Origin: DATFDN01 sp963830565
GTDB taxonomy: Bacteria > Pseudomonadota > Alphaproteobacteria > Acetobacterales > Acetobacteraceae
Reading direction: 5' to 3'
NCBI GenBank assembly: GCA_963830565.1
Contig: CAWHMO010000010.1
Location: forward strand, 682,001 to 746,000
DNA: 64,000 bases
Shown here: positions 32,632 to 41,004 of the stretch, one piece after another
How the letters are laid out: the number at the start of each line of letters is the position of its first letter
Position numbering within the stretch: position 1 is the stretch's first letter
Position numbers and translations under genes: made by a program
Notes under the pieces: model-generated
The model's database searches: none
Seen by the model: the letters and a program-made list of their open reading frames with translations, nothing else
What the model was told of the DNA's origin: nothing

Positions 32632-32910
32632 TCAGTAGGGCTTGCGCACCACCGCCGCGCCGTTCGGACCCACGCATCCGGCTCGATAGACGCCATTGGC
32701 GCAGGAGACCTGCGGCGCGCGATAGTAGGCCGGCGGCGCGTGGTAGTAGGCCGGCGGGCGCGCCGCATAAGGCTTGCGGACAACCGCAGCCCCGTTAGGA
32801 CCGGCGCATCCGGCGCGGTACACCCCGTTGGCGCAGGTGACGGCGCGCGCTGGTGACACGAACGACAATGCGCAAACTGCGCCGACAACGGCCCAGGCGG
32901 CGTGTGACAT
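32632..32910 (-). CDS. Small secreted cysteine-containing repeat protein (GVYRAG repeats)
   Basis: A 92-residue protein with a Sec signal peptide (WAVVGAVCALSFVSPARA). The mature part consists of two near-identical 23-residue units, CANGVYRAGCAGPNGAAVV and CANGVYRAGCVGPNGAAVV plus RKPY, each with two cysteines, joined by a Tyr/Pro/Ala linker (RPPAYYHAPPAYYRAP). An AGGAG site precedes the ATG. Proteins with this repeat occur in alphaproteobacteria but their role is unknown; paired cysteines suggest disulfides in the periplasm or outside the cell. Confidence 0.75.
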   Translation of the reverse strand: MSHAAWAVVGAVCALSFVSPARAVTCANGVYRAGCAGPNGAAVVRKPYAARPPAYYHAPPAYYRAPQVSCANGVYRAGCVGPNGAAVVRKPY

Positions 32911-33056
32911 GCGAAACTACTCCTTTTCCCCAACGTCGCATTCGGCGCCAGCGCGCGGCGACGGTCAAGTGATCGCCCTGCCCGCCAGCCTCTCTTCGAC
33001 CCAGGTTGGTCTTCCTCGTTCGGATCGCGGTTTCGACATACGTGTGGCTTGCAAGC

Positions 33057-33512
33057 TTAGTCCACCAGCCCGTCGCGACCTTCGATGGTCATAAGGGTGG
33101 CCGTCAGAAGGGCGATCAGCTTCTCCCGACCGTTCGCTTCCGCCATGACATCGGTTTGCGCCAAGGTGAGTGTCCGCCCCGCTTTGACCACGCGGCCACG
33201 GGCGATGATGCGGTCGCCCGTCGCGGGCGCGACAAGGTTGATCTTGAACTCGGTCGTCAGCACGCCTGCACCCGGCGGCAGAAGGCTTAGCGCGGCGTAT
33301 CCGGCTGCCGTATCGGCGATGGCGGCCACCGCGCCCGCATGAACAAAACCATGCTGTTGCGAGATGGCGGGATTGGGGGCGAGCGCAATGTCAATAGCGC
33401 CCGGCGACAGGCTCGTAATGGAAGCGCCAAGCGTGTTCATAAGCCCTTGCTTCGCGAAGCTGGCGCGGATGCGGGCCTCGAACGCGGGGTCTCTGGGCTC
33501 GGACTGACTCAA
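33057..33512 (-). CDS. PaaI-family hotdog thioesterase
   Basis: A 151-residue hotdog-fold thioesterase of the PaaI/YdiI-like family. Diagnostic parts are the HGFVHAGAVAAIADTAAGYAAL segment, containing the catalytic Asp/Asn region, and LTTEFKINLVAPATGDRIIARG. Likely activity is hydrolysis of acyl- or aryl-CoA to the free acid. The start is TTG at 33512, overlapping the TGA of a 41-codon reading frame upstream, which supports coupling. No other in-frame start is better placed relative to family length. Confidence 0.85.
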   Translation of the reverse strand: MSQSEPRDPAFEARIRASFAKQGLMNTLGASITSLSPGAIDIALAPNPAISQQHGFVHAGAVAAIADTAAGYAALSLLPPGAGVLTTEFKINLVAPATGDRIIARGRVVKAGRTLTLAQTDVMAEANGREKLIALLTATLMTIEGRDGLVD

Positions 33513-33634
33513 CCTTTTCGCCTTCGACTTACCTTTGCCGGCTCATTCTTCGCCACCGGCGCGTCCGTGGCGATGTCGCCGATGAGCTTCGCGAGCGCGA
33601 CCGGTCGCGGGGGCGGGAGACGCTTGGTTGCCAT
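33509..33634 (-). CDS. Small basic peptide of unknown function, coupled to the thioesterase
   Basis: A 41-residue basic, Pro/Lys-rich frame (MATKRLPPPRPVALAKLIGDIAT at the start, RRRKG at the end). The beginning resembles the N-terminal part of longer alphaproteobacterial DUF-type basic proteins that read KLIGDIATG, so this could be a truncated copy. Its TGA overlaps the TTG start of the thioesterase as TTGA. No strong ribosome site is visible. It may be a genuine small leader gene or a decayed fragment. Confidence 0.35.
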   Translation of the reverse strand: MATKRLPPPRPVALAKLIGDIATDAPVAKNEPAKVSRRRKG

Positions 33635-33753
33635 ACGGCATGATAACACCGGAACGTGGGGTGGCGCTAACCGAACCGGGTAGGATTGTATTCAGAGTCG
33701 GTCAAACTGACCCACTACCCCCTGCTTGGGCGGATCGAGGCGGGTAATCCTGG

Positions 33754-34683
33754 TCAGCTTTCCCTGACTTTCGCCATCGCCTCCAAGCTCCGCTCGTGCG
33801 CCCCCGCGAACCGCAGCACCAAGTGGTCCACGCCCGCCTGCACGTACCCCGCCAGCCACGCCGCGGCACCCGCCGCCGGACCGGCGTAGCAGGCCTGGCG
33901 CGCGCGTACCACCGCCGCCGGTTGGCCGTAGTATCCCGTGGCGAACGCATCCAGGCGTGCCTCGGCGTGCCGCACGTCGTCGTCCACTGACAGGGTCAGG
34001 TACATCGCCCCGGTCAGCGCTGCCGGATCGCGGCCGGCTTCGCGGGCAATCGCCTGGATTTCGGCCCATTGCTCGGCCCAGGCGGCGGGATCGGGGGCGT
34101 TCGGGAACCAGCCGTCGAACCAGCGGCCGACCTGAGCGCGGCTCGATGGCGCATTGCCGCCGATCCAGATCGGGGGGCCGCCGGGGCGATGCGGCATGGG
34201 GGCCAGCACGCCTTGGGACACCTGCCACCGGCCGTCCCAATCCACCGCCTGGCCCGACCACAGCGCCCGACACAGGCGCAGCCCCTCCACCATGCGCCCG
34301 ACCCGCTTCTCGAACGGCACGCCGGCGGCGGTGAACTCGGCGCGGATGCTGGGCACGTCGCGGGCGATGCCGACGCCGAGAATGAAGCGGCCGGCGCTGA
34401 TCTGATCCAGCGTCGCAACCTGATGGGCGAGCAGCACCGGATTGCGCAGCGCCGGCAGCAGCACGGCGGTGCCGAGTTCCACCCGCCGGGTGCGTCCGGC
34501 GACGCCGGCCAGCAGGGCCAGCGGCTCATGGCGCGGCCGGGCGAGCAGCGAGTCGCCGACCCAGACGGAATCGTAGCCCAGGGACTCCGCGCGCTCCGCG
34601 AGCGCCAGCAGCGGCGCGGTTTCGGGATGCCCCTGCATGATCCGTTCGCGCGTCGGCAGCAGGTAGCCAAGCCGTGGTGCCAT
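33754..34683 (-). CDS. LLM class flavin-dependent oxidoreductase
   Basis: A 309-residue luciferase-like flavin oxidoreductase, the third in this window. It starts MAPRLGYLLPTRERIMQGHPE, then has SLGYDSVWVGDSLLARPRHEPLALLAGVAGR and VELGTAVLLPALRNPVLLAHQVATLDQISAGRFILGVGIARD, the flavin phosphate-binding part. It is 10 bases from the MFS gene upstream of it on the same strand and probably shares a transcript with it. Substrate unknown; it belongs to a different subfamily from the 17.9 and 19.3 kb genes. Confidence 0.9.
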   Translation of the reverse strand: MAPRLGYLLPTRERIMQGHPETAPLLALAERAESLGYDSVWVGDSLLARPRHEPLALLAGVAGRTRRVELGTAVLLPALRNPVLLAHQVATLDQISAGRFILGVGIARDVPSIRAEFTAAGVPFEKRVGRMVEGLRLCRALWSGQAVDWDGRWQVSQGVLAPMPHRPGGPPIWIGGNAPSSRAQVGRWFDGWFPNAPDPAAWAEQWAEIQAIAREAGRDPAALTGAMYLTLSVDDDVRHAEARLDAFATGYYGQPAAVVRARQACYAGPAAGAAAWLAGYVQAGVDHLVLRFAGAHERSLEAMAKVRES

Positions 34684-34693
34684 GATCCGACCC

Positions 34694-35845
34694 CTATGCC
34701 CTTTCCGAGCGCCATGCCCCGACCGTCAGCGCCAGGAAGCACGCGAACACCACCACGAAGAACCCCAGCAGCCCCTGCGGATTCCAGGCATCCATCGCCG
34801 CACCGGCCAAGGTCGGCCCGGTGAGCGAACCCAGCCCGTAGGCCATCACCATCGCCGCGTTCGCCGCGACCAGATCGCCGCCCCGGAAGCGGTCGCCCGC
34901 CATGCCGAGCGCCACCGGATAGATGCCGCCGGCCGTCCCGCCCCAGACGAACAGCACGCAGAACAATGCCGGCAGCGATGCCGCCGCCATCGGGACCAGC
35001 GCCGCGCCGGCCAGGCCGACCCCGCCGCACAGGAGCAGCGCCGAGCGTCGGGACGCGGCATCCGACAACCAGCCGATCGGCACCTGGAGGGCGATCGCGC
35101 CAAAATAGATCGCGGAGACCGTCGCCGCCGCGACGCCCTCGCCCAGTCCCACGCGCACGCCCCAGATCGGCAGCAAGGTCAGCACCGCCGTCTCGTACAG
35201 CCCGAACATCGCCACCGCGAACAGCAGGAAGGGCGCCCGCACGAACATCGCCAGCGGGCTGGCCCCGCGTTCGCGCCCGAAGCCCTCCGCCACGTCGCCT
35301 ACGCCGAGCAGCGGCAGCGCCGCCAGCGCGGTGATGACGGCGTTGGCGATGAACGGCGCCCAGCCCTCGATCCCGGTCCACGAGAGCAGCAGCGGGCCGA
35401 GGCCGAAACCGGCCGAGAGCGCGGCGGCATAGACGCCGATGACCCGCCCGCGCGTCTCGTCCTCGGCGAGAAGGTTGATCCAGGCCTCGCTGGCGGCGAA
35501 GATGCCGGACCCGATCATGCCACCCAGGATGCGCAGCGCGAACCAGGCCGCCAGGCTGTCGAACACCCGCATCAGCAGGAACGCGGCGATGTCGAGCGCG
35601 AAGCACGCCAGCAGCAGCCGGCGTATCCCGAACCGGCGAACGCCGCGCGGCGCCAGCATCGGACCGATCATCACGCCGATGAACGCCGAGCCCGCGTTCA
35701 GCCCGGTGAGCACCGGGTCCGTGCCGCGTCCCTCCAGCAGCAGCGAGAGCAGCGGCACGCCCTCGCCGACCGAGAGGCCGAACACGGCCACGCAGCCGAT
35801 CGCCGCCACCAGGCCCCGGCGCCGCTCCACCGCCGTCAGGTCCAT
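34694..35845 (-). CDS. MFS transporter
   Basis: A 383-residue major facilitator with 12 predicted helices. Starting at the ATG at 35845 (MDLTAVERRRGLVAAIGCVAVFG), visible segments include helix 3 (RRFGIRRLLLACFALDIAA), helix 4-5 (GGMIGSGIFAASEAWINLL, then RGRVIGVYAAALSAGFGLGPLL), and an unusual YPVALGMAGDRF segment near helix 10. This pattern resembles YfkF/YcaD-type (DHA1-like) transporters of unknown substrate. The frame is open to 36283 but that part lies over rlmJ. It is divergent from rlmJ with a 42-base gap. Confidence 0.85.
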   Translation of the reverse strand: MDLTAVERRRGLVAAIGCVAVFGLSVGEGVPLLSLLLEGRGTDPVLTGLNAGSAFIGVMIGPMLAPRGVRRFGIRRLLLACFALDIAAFLLMRVFDSLAAWFALRILGGMIGSGIFAASEAWINLLAEDETRGRVIGVYAAALSAGFGLGPLLLSWTGIEGWAPFIANAVITALAALPLLGVGDVAEGFGRERGASPLAMFVRAPFLLFAVAMFGLYETAVLTLLPIWGVRVGLGEGVAAATVSAIYFGAIALQVPIGWLSDAASRRSALLLCGGVGLAGAALVPMAAASLPALFCVLFVWGGTAGGIYPVALGMAGDRFRGGDLVAANAAMVMAYGLGSLTGPTLAGAAMDAWNPQGLLGFFVVVFACFLALTVGAWRSERA

Positions 35846-35887
35846 GCGCGTGGCTCCCGCTCCGCTTGCCGCCAGAGCGGCCCGCGC

Positions 35888-36706
35888 ATGAACTACCGTC
35901 ATGTCTTCCACGCCGGCAACTTCGCCGACTGCTTCAAGCACGCCCTGCTGCTGTGGCTGCTGGACGCGCTCACGCGCAAGCCGGCGCCGCTGTTCGTCCT
36001 CGACACCCACGCCGGGACCGGCGCCTACGATCTCGGCGCCGGCCCCGCCGAGCGCACCGGGGAATGGCGCGGCGGGATCGGGCGGCTGCTCGAGGACACG
36101 CCGGAGGCACTTGCGGAGTACGTCGGGCTGGTGCGGCAACTGGGGCTCTACCCCGGCTCCCCGGCGCTCATTCGCGCGCGGCTGCGGCCGGACGACCGCC
36201 TGGCCTGCTGCGAGCTGCACCCGGAGGATTACGCCGCGCTGCGCCGTCGCCTCGCCCGCGATCGGCAGGTCGGCGTGCATCATCGCGACGGCTGGGAGGC
36301 GCTGGGCGCGCTGCTGCCGCCCGCCGAACGGCGCGGGCTGGTGCTGATCGACCCGCCCTACGAGGCGGCGGACGAGTTCGACCGTCTGCTAAGCGGCCTC
36401 CGCACCGGCCACGCGCGGTTCGCGACCGGGGTGTTCGCCGCCTGGTATCCGATCAAGCACCGGGCGCCTTCCCGGCGTCTTCTGACCGCTGTTGCCGAGA
36501 GCCGCGTGCGTGACGTCGTGGCTGCGGAACTGTGGCTGCGCGCGCCCCTCGATCCGGGGCGGCTGAACGGGTGCGGGCTGCTGGTAGTCAATCCGCCCTT
36601 CGGCTTTGGCGAGGCGGTGCCGGCGATCCTGGCCGCGCTGCTCGATCGCCTCGGCGGGCGCGAAGCGGGCGAGGGAACGGCGCTGATCCGGCTGGCCGAT
36701 GAGTGA
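35888..36706 (+). CDS. rlmJ: 23S rRNA (adenine(2030)-N6)-methyltransferase RlmJ
   Basis: A 272-residue RlmJ (ComJ/YhiR family) that methylates A2030 of 23S rRNA before assembly. The start MNYRHVFHAGNFADCFKHALL is diagnostic, followed by the SAM-binding LDTHAGTGAYDL region and the catalytic DPPYE motif (LVLIDPPYEAADEFDRLL). The NPPFGFG stretch near the end is also conserved. The stop overlaps the start of gpsA by 8 bases, so translation is coupled. Confidence 0.93.
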   Translation: MNYRHVFHAGNFADCFKHALLLWLLDALTRKPAPLFVLDTHAGTGAYDLGAGPAERTGEWRGGIGRLLEDTPEALAEYVGLVRQLGLYPGSPALIRARLRPDDRLACCELHPEDYAALRRRLARDRQVGVHHRDGWEALGALLPPAERRGLVLIDPPYEAADEFDRLLSGLRTGHARFATGVFAAWYPIKHRAPSRRLLTAVAESRVRDVVAAELWLRAPLDPGRLNGCGLLVVNPPFGFGEAVPAILAALLDRLGGREAGEGTALIRLADE

Positions 36707-37652
36707 GGTCGCGGTCGTCGGCGCCGGCGCCTGGGGCACGGCGCTCGCGATCCAGGCCGCGCGGGCGGGGAATGCGGTGACGCTGTGGGCGCGCCATCCC
36801 GCGCCCATCGCCGCCGCGCGGGAAAGTCCCCGCCTGCGCGGCGCAAGCCTGCCGGCCATAGTCCGGGTAACCGGCGATCTGCCCCGCACTGCGGACGCGA
36901 TCCTGCTGGCGGTGCCGATGCAGCATCTGCGCGCGGTGGCCGATAAGTTGCAGCGCGGCGATGCCCCGTTCCTGGCTTGCGCGAAGGGAATCGAGCAATC
37001 GACGCTCCGCCTTCCCCTGGAGCTGCTCGAAGAGCTGCACCCCGGCCGCCCCGCCGCCGTGCTCACCGGCCCCAACTTCGCCCATGAGGTCGCCGCCGGC
37101 CAGCCCGCCGCGACGGTGGTGGCGGCCGCCGACGCGGCGCTGCGCGCGCGCTTGGCCGTTCTGCTCGCCACGCCCGCCTTCCGGGTCTACGGCAACGACG
37201 ACCCGGCCGGCGCGCAGGTTGGCGGAGCGGCGAAGAACGTCATCGCCATTGCCGCTGGCGCGGTGATCGGCGCCGGTCTCGGCGAGAACGCGCGCGCCGC
37301 GCTCATCACGCGGGGCCTCGCCGAGCTTGGCCGGCTCGTGGTCGCGCTTGGCGGGCGGGCGGAGACGGTCATGGGCCTGTCGGGCCTGGGCGATTTGCTG
37401 CTCACCTGCACCGGCCCCTCCAGCCGCAACTTCAGCCTCGGCCTGGCGATCGGCCGCGGGGAGGTGCTGGCCGACGTACTCGCCGCCCGCTCGGCGGTGA
37501 CGGAAGGGGTGGCGACTGCGCCTGCGCTGGTGGCCCGCGCAGACGGGCTGGACCTTCCGGTTTGCCGGGCAGTCGCGGACCTGCTCGCCGGGCGGCTGAC
37601 GCTGGCGAGCGCCATCGGCGCGTTGCTGGCGCGGCCGCGGCGCGACGAGTAG
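36699..37652 (+). CDS. gpsA: Glycerol-3-phosphate dehydrogenase (NAD(P)+)
   Basis: A 317-residue GpsA that reduces dihydroxyacetone phosphate to sn-glycerol 3-phosphate for phospholipid synthesis. It has the Rossmann start VAVVGAGAWGTALAIQAARAG, the substrate motif CAKGIEQSTLRLPLELLEE, and GAAKNVIAIAAGAVIGAGLGENARAALITRGLAELGRLVVALG, containing the catalytic lysine and the arginine/asparagine phosphate binders. Its ATG lies inside the 3' end of rlmJ. Confidence 0.95.
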   Translation: MSEVAVVGAGAWGTALAIQAARAGNAVTLWARHPAPIAAARESPRLRGASLPAIVRVTGDLPRTADAILLAVPMQHLRAVADKLQRGDAPFLACAKGIEQSTLRLPLELLEELHPGRPAAVLTGPNFAHEVAAGQPAATVVAAADAALRARLAVLLATPAFRVYGNDDPAGAQVGGAAKNVIAIAAGAVIGAGLGENARAALITRGLAELGRLVVALGGRAETVMGLSGLGDLLLTCTGPSSRNFSLGLAIGRGEVLADVLAARSAVTEGVATAPALVARADGLDLPVCRAVADLLAGRLTLASAIGALLARPRRDE

Positions 37653-37719
37653 CCGGTCCGGAAGCACTTGCAACTCGCCAAGGAATGGCATAATTACCAG
37701 GCCGGTAAGGCTTTCAGTT

Positions 37720-37995
37720 TTGACATGGCGCGCGATGGGTCATGATTTTGCTTTGGTCCGCATGGCTGAGAATGGCCGGATCAGTATCCCCGCCAAACAG
37801 AGGAAGCTGCTCGGGCTCGAGCAAGGCGGCCTCGTGGTCGTCGCGATTGAGAACGGGGAGCTTCGCCTTCGGCCGGTCAGGGATGTTGTGGCGGACCTTC
37901 AGGCGCGGGTACGCCGGCAAGTCCGCAATCACGAGGGTGCTACCGAGCGCCTGCTCGCGATGCGACGCGAGGAGGTGGACCGTGAGGGCCTGTGA
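37720..37995 (+). CDS. AbrB/MazE-type antitoxin
   Basis: A 91-residue protein whose core is a swapped-hairpin AbrB domain (MAENGRISIPAKQRKLLGLEQGGLVVVAIENGELRLRPV in pieces). The acidic/Arg-rich C terminus (RQVRNHEGATERLLAMRRE) would neutralise the toxin. The start is uncertain: TTG at 37720, or ATG at 37735, or the internal ATG before AENGR. It ends 12 bases before a PIN-domain toxin gene, so the pair is a type II toxin-antitoxin module of the VapBC type, between gpsA and murJ. Confidence 0.82.
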   Translation: MTWRAMGHDFALVRMAENGRISIPAKQRKLLGLEQGGLVVVAIENGELRLRPVRDVVADLQARVRRQVRNHEGATERLLAMRREEVDREGL

Positions 37996-38007
37996 TGCCC
38001 GCTGTCG

Positions 38008-38391
38008 ATGATCCTGGATGCGAGCGCGATCCTTGCTCTTCTCTATGAAGAGCCTGGGCATGATGTCGTGGTCGAGGCGCTGGACAAGGGAGCGATCGCC
38101 TGTTCCGTGAACCTCGCCGAAGCGGCGACCGTGATGATCCGGGACGGGATGTCGGCGGACCAGACCGAAGCGACGATCATGGAGCTTCCTCTCACGACCC
38201 GCGACGCCGATCGCGACCTCGCGCTTCGGGCTGCGCGGCTCTATCCCGAAACCAGGCGGTTCGGCTTGTCGCTCGGCGATCGGCTATGCCTTGCCCTGGC
38301 CGCTCGAGAGGGCCGGCCAGTCCTGACCACCGATCGGAGCTGGACGAAAGTCGCGCCGCTGATCGGCATTCGCGTGCAGATGATCCGCTGA
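38008..38391 (+). CDS. PIN-domain toxin (VapC-type ribonuclease)
   Basis: A 127-residue PIN domain. The acidic active-site residues are D4 (MILDAS), E38 (VNLAEAAT), and the pair in SLGDRLCLALA and LTTDRSWTKV towards the end. VapC toxins are Mg-dependent tRNA or rRNA endonucleases held by their antitoxin. It follows the AbrB-type antitoxin by 12 bases and is 7 bases before murJ, so it may also be transcribed with it. Confidence 0.85.
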   Translation: MILDASAILALLYEEPGHDVVVEALDKGAIACSVNLAEAATVMIRDGMSADQTEATIMELPLTTRDADRDLALRAARLYPETRRFGLSLGDRLCLALAAREGRPVLTTDRSWTKVAPLIGIRVQMIR

Positions 38392-38398
38392 GGCCCGC

Positions 38399-39991
38399 AT
38401 GATCCGCGGCATCCTCACCGTTGGCGGCTGGACCCTGCTCAGCCGCATCCTCGGCTTCGCCCGCGACATCCTGATCGCGGCGCTGCTTGGCGCCGGGCCG
38501 ATCGCGGACGCGTTTTTCGTCGCGCTGAAGCTGCCCAACCTGTTTCGCCGCCTGTTCGGCGAGGGCGCGTTCAACGCCGCCTTTGTGCCCGCCTTCTCTG
38601 GCTTGCTCGCCGCCGAGGGGCGGCCGGTCGCGCGGCGCTTCGCCGAGGAGGCGTTCGCCGTCATGGTCTTCTGGCTCGGCCTGCTGACCATCCTGGGCGA
38701 GCTGTTCATGCCGCAGGTGATGACCGTGCTCGCGCCGGGATTCGGGGCGACGCCGGCGAAGTTCGCCCTGGCCGTCGAGCTGTCGCGGATCACCTTCCCC
38801 TACCTGATCCTGATCTGCCTCGCGGCGCTGGTTTCCGGCGTGCTGAACGGGCTCGACCGCTTCACCGCCGCCTCGGCATCGTATGTGCTGTTCAATGTCG
38901 TCTCGATCGCGGCGATGCTCTGGCTCACGCCCTACGTGCCGACGGTGGGCCATGCGCTGTCCTGGGGTGTGACCGCCTCCGGTGTGGCGCAGCTGGGCGT
39001 GCTGCTGGTCGCGGTGCGGCGGGCCGGGATGGCGCTGCGCGTGCCCCTGCCCCGCATGACGCCGCAGATGCGGGTGCTGATGCGGCGCATGGCGCCCGGT
39101 CTGGTCGGCGCGGGGGTGACGCAGCTCAACCTGGCGGTGGACGTCATCATCGCCAGCCTGCTCCCGGCGGGCACGGTCTCGATCCTCTATTACGCCGACC
39201 GGGTGCAGCAGCTCCCGCTCGGGGTGATCGGCACGGCGGTCGGCACCGCGCTGCTGCCCATGCTCTCGCGCCAGGTCCGCGCCGGGGAGGCGGAGGCGTC
39301 GGTCGGCACGCTGAACCGAGCCCTGGAATACGCGCTGTTCCTGACCTTGCCCGCCGCGCTGGCGCTGATCGTCTCGGCCTGGCCGGTGATGTTCGCGTTG
39401 TTCGATCGCGGCGCGTTCGGGACGGAGAGCACGCTCCTGTCGTCGCAGGCGCTGGCCGCCTACGCCATCGGCCTGCCGGCCTTCGTGCTGGTCAAGGTGC
39501 TGGCGCCCGGCTTCTTCGCGCGCGGCGACACCGCGACCCCGGTGAAGATCGGGCTGGCGGCGGTGGCGCTGAACCTGGGCCTGAACGTCGCCTTCATGGG
39601 ACCGCTGCGCCAGATGGGCCCGGCGCTCGCCACCAGCCTGGCCGCGATGTTCAACGCCGCCGGCCTTGGCGGGGTGCTCGCGCGGCGCGGGCAGTTGCGG
39701 TTCGACGCGCAGTTCCGCATGCGCGTGCCGCGGATGCTCGCCGCCGCCCTGGTGATGGCGGCGGTGCTGGCCGGCGCGCAACACGCGTTGTTCGGCATCG
39801 CCGTGCCGCACGGCGCGCCGCGGCTGGCCGCGCTCGGGGCGCTGATCGCGGCCGGACTGGCTGCGTATATCGGTGCCGGCCACGTCCTTGGCGCGTACGA
39901 CCTGCGCGAGGTGCCTCGGATGCTGCGCCGCCGCGCCTTGCCCCGCGCCGGACGATCCGCCATCACTCCGCCTCCCGCACCGCTTTCCTGA
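38399..39991 (+). CDS. murJ: Lipid II flippase MurJ
   Basis: A 530-residue, about 14-helix MOP-superfamily membrane protein that flips lipid II across the inner membrane during peptidoglycan synthesis. It begins MIRGILTVGGWTLLSRILGFARD and carries LPNLFRRLFGEGAFNAAFVPAF and GLVGAGVTQLNLAVDVIIASLLPAGTVSILYYADRVQQLPLGVIG, which are typical. The C terminus is Arg/Pro-rich. It is 8 bases after the toxin gene and 14 bases before trpS, a murJ-trpS order common in alphaproteobacteria. Confidence 0.95.
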   Translation: MIRGILTVGGWTLLSRILGFARDILIAALLGAGPIADAFFVALKLPNLFRRLFGEGAFNAAFVPAFSGLLAAEGRPVARRFAEEAFAVMVFWLGLLTILGELFMPQVMTVLAPGFGATPAKFALAVELSRITFPYLILICLAALVSGVLNGLDRFTAASASYVLFNVVSIAAMLWLTPYVPTVGHALSWGVTASGVAQLGVLLVAVRRAGMALRVPLPRMTPQMRVLMRRMAPGLVGAGVTQLNLAVDVIIASLLPAGTVSILYYADRVQQLPLGVIGTAVGTALLPMLSRQVRAGEAEASVGTLNRALEYALFLTLPAALALIVSAWPVMFALFDRGAFGTESTLLSSQALAAYAIGLPAFVLVKVLAPGFFARGDTATPVKIGLAAVALNLGLNVAFMGPLRQMGPALATSLAAMFNAAGLGGVLARRGQLRFDAQFRMRVPRMLAAALVMAAVLAGAQHALFGIAVPHGAPRLAALGALIAAGLAAYIGAGHVLGAYDLREVPRMLRRRALPRAGRSAITPPPAPLS

Positions 39992-40005
39992 CAGGCTTGC
40001 TTCCC

Positions 40006-41004
40006 ATGTCGCGCATCTTCTCCGGCATCCAGCCTTCCGGCATCCCGCATCTCGGCAATTATCTCGGCGCGATTCGCAACTGGGTGGAGTTGCAGGCCTC
40101 GCACGAATGTCTCTGGTGCGTGGTCGATTTGCACGCCATCACCCAATGGCAGGAACCGGCGGCGCTGACGCGGCAGACGCGGGAAATGGCCGCCACGCTG
40201 CTCGCCTGCGGCATCGACCCTCGTCAGCACATCCTGTTCCTGCAATCCGCGGTGCCGGCGCATGTCCGGCTCACCTGGATCTTCAACTGCGTCGCCCGGC
40301 TCGGCTGGCTCAACCGGATGACCCAGTTCAAGGACAAGGCGGGCAAGGATCGCGAGAACGCCTCTGTCGGGCTGTACGCCTATCCGGTGCTGATGGCCGC
40401 CGATATCCTGGCCTATCACGCGACGCACGTGCCGGTGGGCGACGATCAGCGCCAGCACCTGGAACTGGCCAACGACATCGCGCAGAAGTTCAACCACGAT
40501 TACCGCAAGGATTTCTTCCCGGCGATCCATCCGCTGATCCTGGGGCCGGCGGCGCGGGTGATGAGCCTGCGCGACGGCACGAAGAAGATGTCGAAGACCG
40601 ACGCCTCGGACCAGAGCCGGATCAACCTCAACGACACGCCGGACGCGATCGCGCTGAAGCTCCGCCGCGCCAAGACCGACCCCGAGCCACTGCCCTCCGA
40701 GCCGCGCGGCCTGGAGAACCGCCCGGAGGCGCGCAACCTGGTCGGCATCTATGCCGCGCTCGCCGGCACCGACCACACGGGCGTGCTGCGCGAGCACGCG
40801 GGCAAGGGGTTCGGCGCGTTCAAGGAGGCGTTGACCGAGCTGATGGTCGCCAAGCTCACGCCGATCGCGCGCGAGACGGAGCGGCTGCTGGCCGACCCGG
40901 CGCAGATCGATGCGATCCTGCGTGGCGGCGCCGCACAAGCCGCTGCGATCGCCGATCCTATCGTGGCCGAGGCCGAGCGGTTGGTGGGGTTTTTGCGACA
41001 CTAA
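40006..41004 (+). CDS. trpS: Tryptophanyl-tRNA synthetase
   Basis: A 332-residue class I aminoacyl-tRNA synthetase charging tRNA-Trp. The HIGH-like motif is PSGIPHLGNYLGAIRNWV, the tryptophan-binding region GLYAYPVLMAADILAYHATHVPVGDDQRQHLELA, and the KMSKS motif KKMSKTDASD. I choose the ATG at 40006; a TTG three codons upstream is also possible. It overlaps the convergent racemase end by 47 bases. Confidence 0.95.
   Translation: MSRIFSGIQPSGIPHLGNYLGAIRNWVELQASHECLWCVVDLHAITQWQEPAALTRQTREMAATLLACGIDPRQHILFLQSAVPAHVRLTWIFNCVARLGWLNRMTQFKDKAGKDRENASVGLYAYPVLMAADILAYHATHVPVGDDQRQHLELANDIAQKFNHDYRKDFFPAIHPLILGPAARVMSLRDGTKKMSKTDASDQSRINLNDTPDAIALKLRRAKTDPEPLPSEPRGLENRPEARNLVGIYAALAGTDHTGVLREHAGKGFGAFKEALTELMVAKLTPIARETERLLADPAQIDAILRGGAAQAAAIADPIVAEAERLVGFLRH

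Noticed and set aside
38192..39883. A 563-codon minus-strand frame opposite murJ
   Set aside because: Arg/His/Gly-rich antisense shadow of murJ typical of GC-rich genomes.
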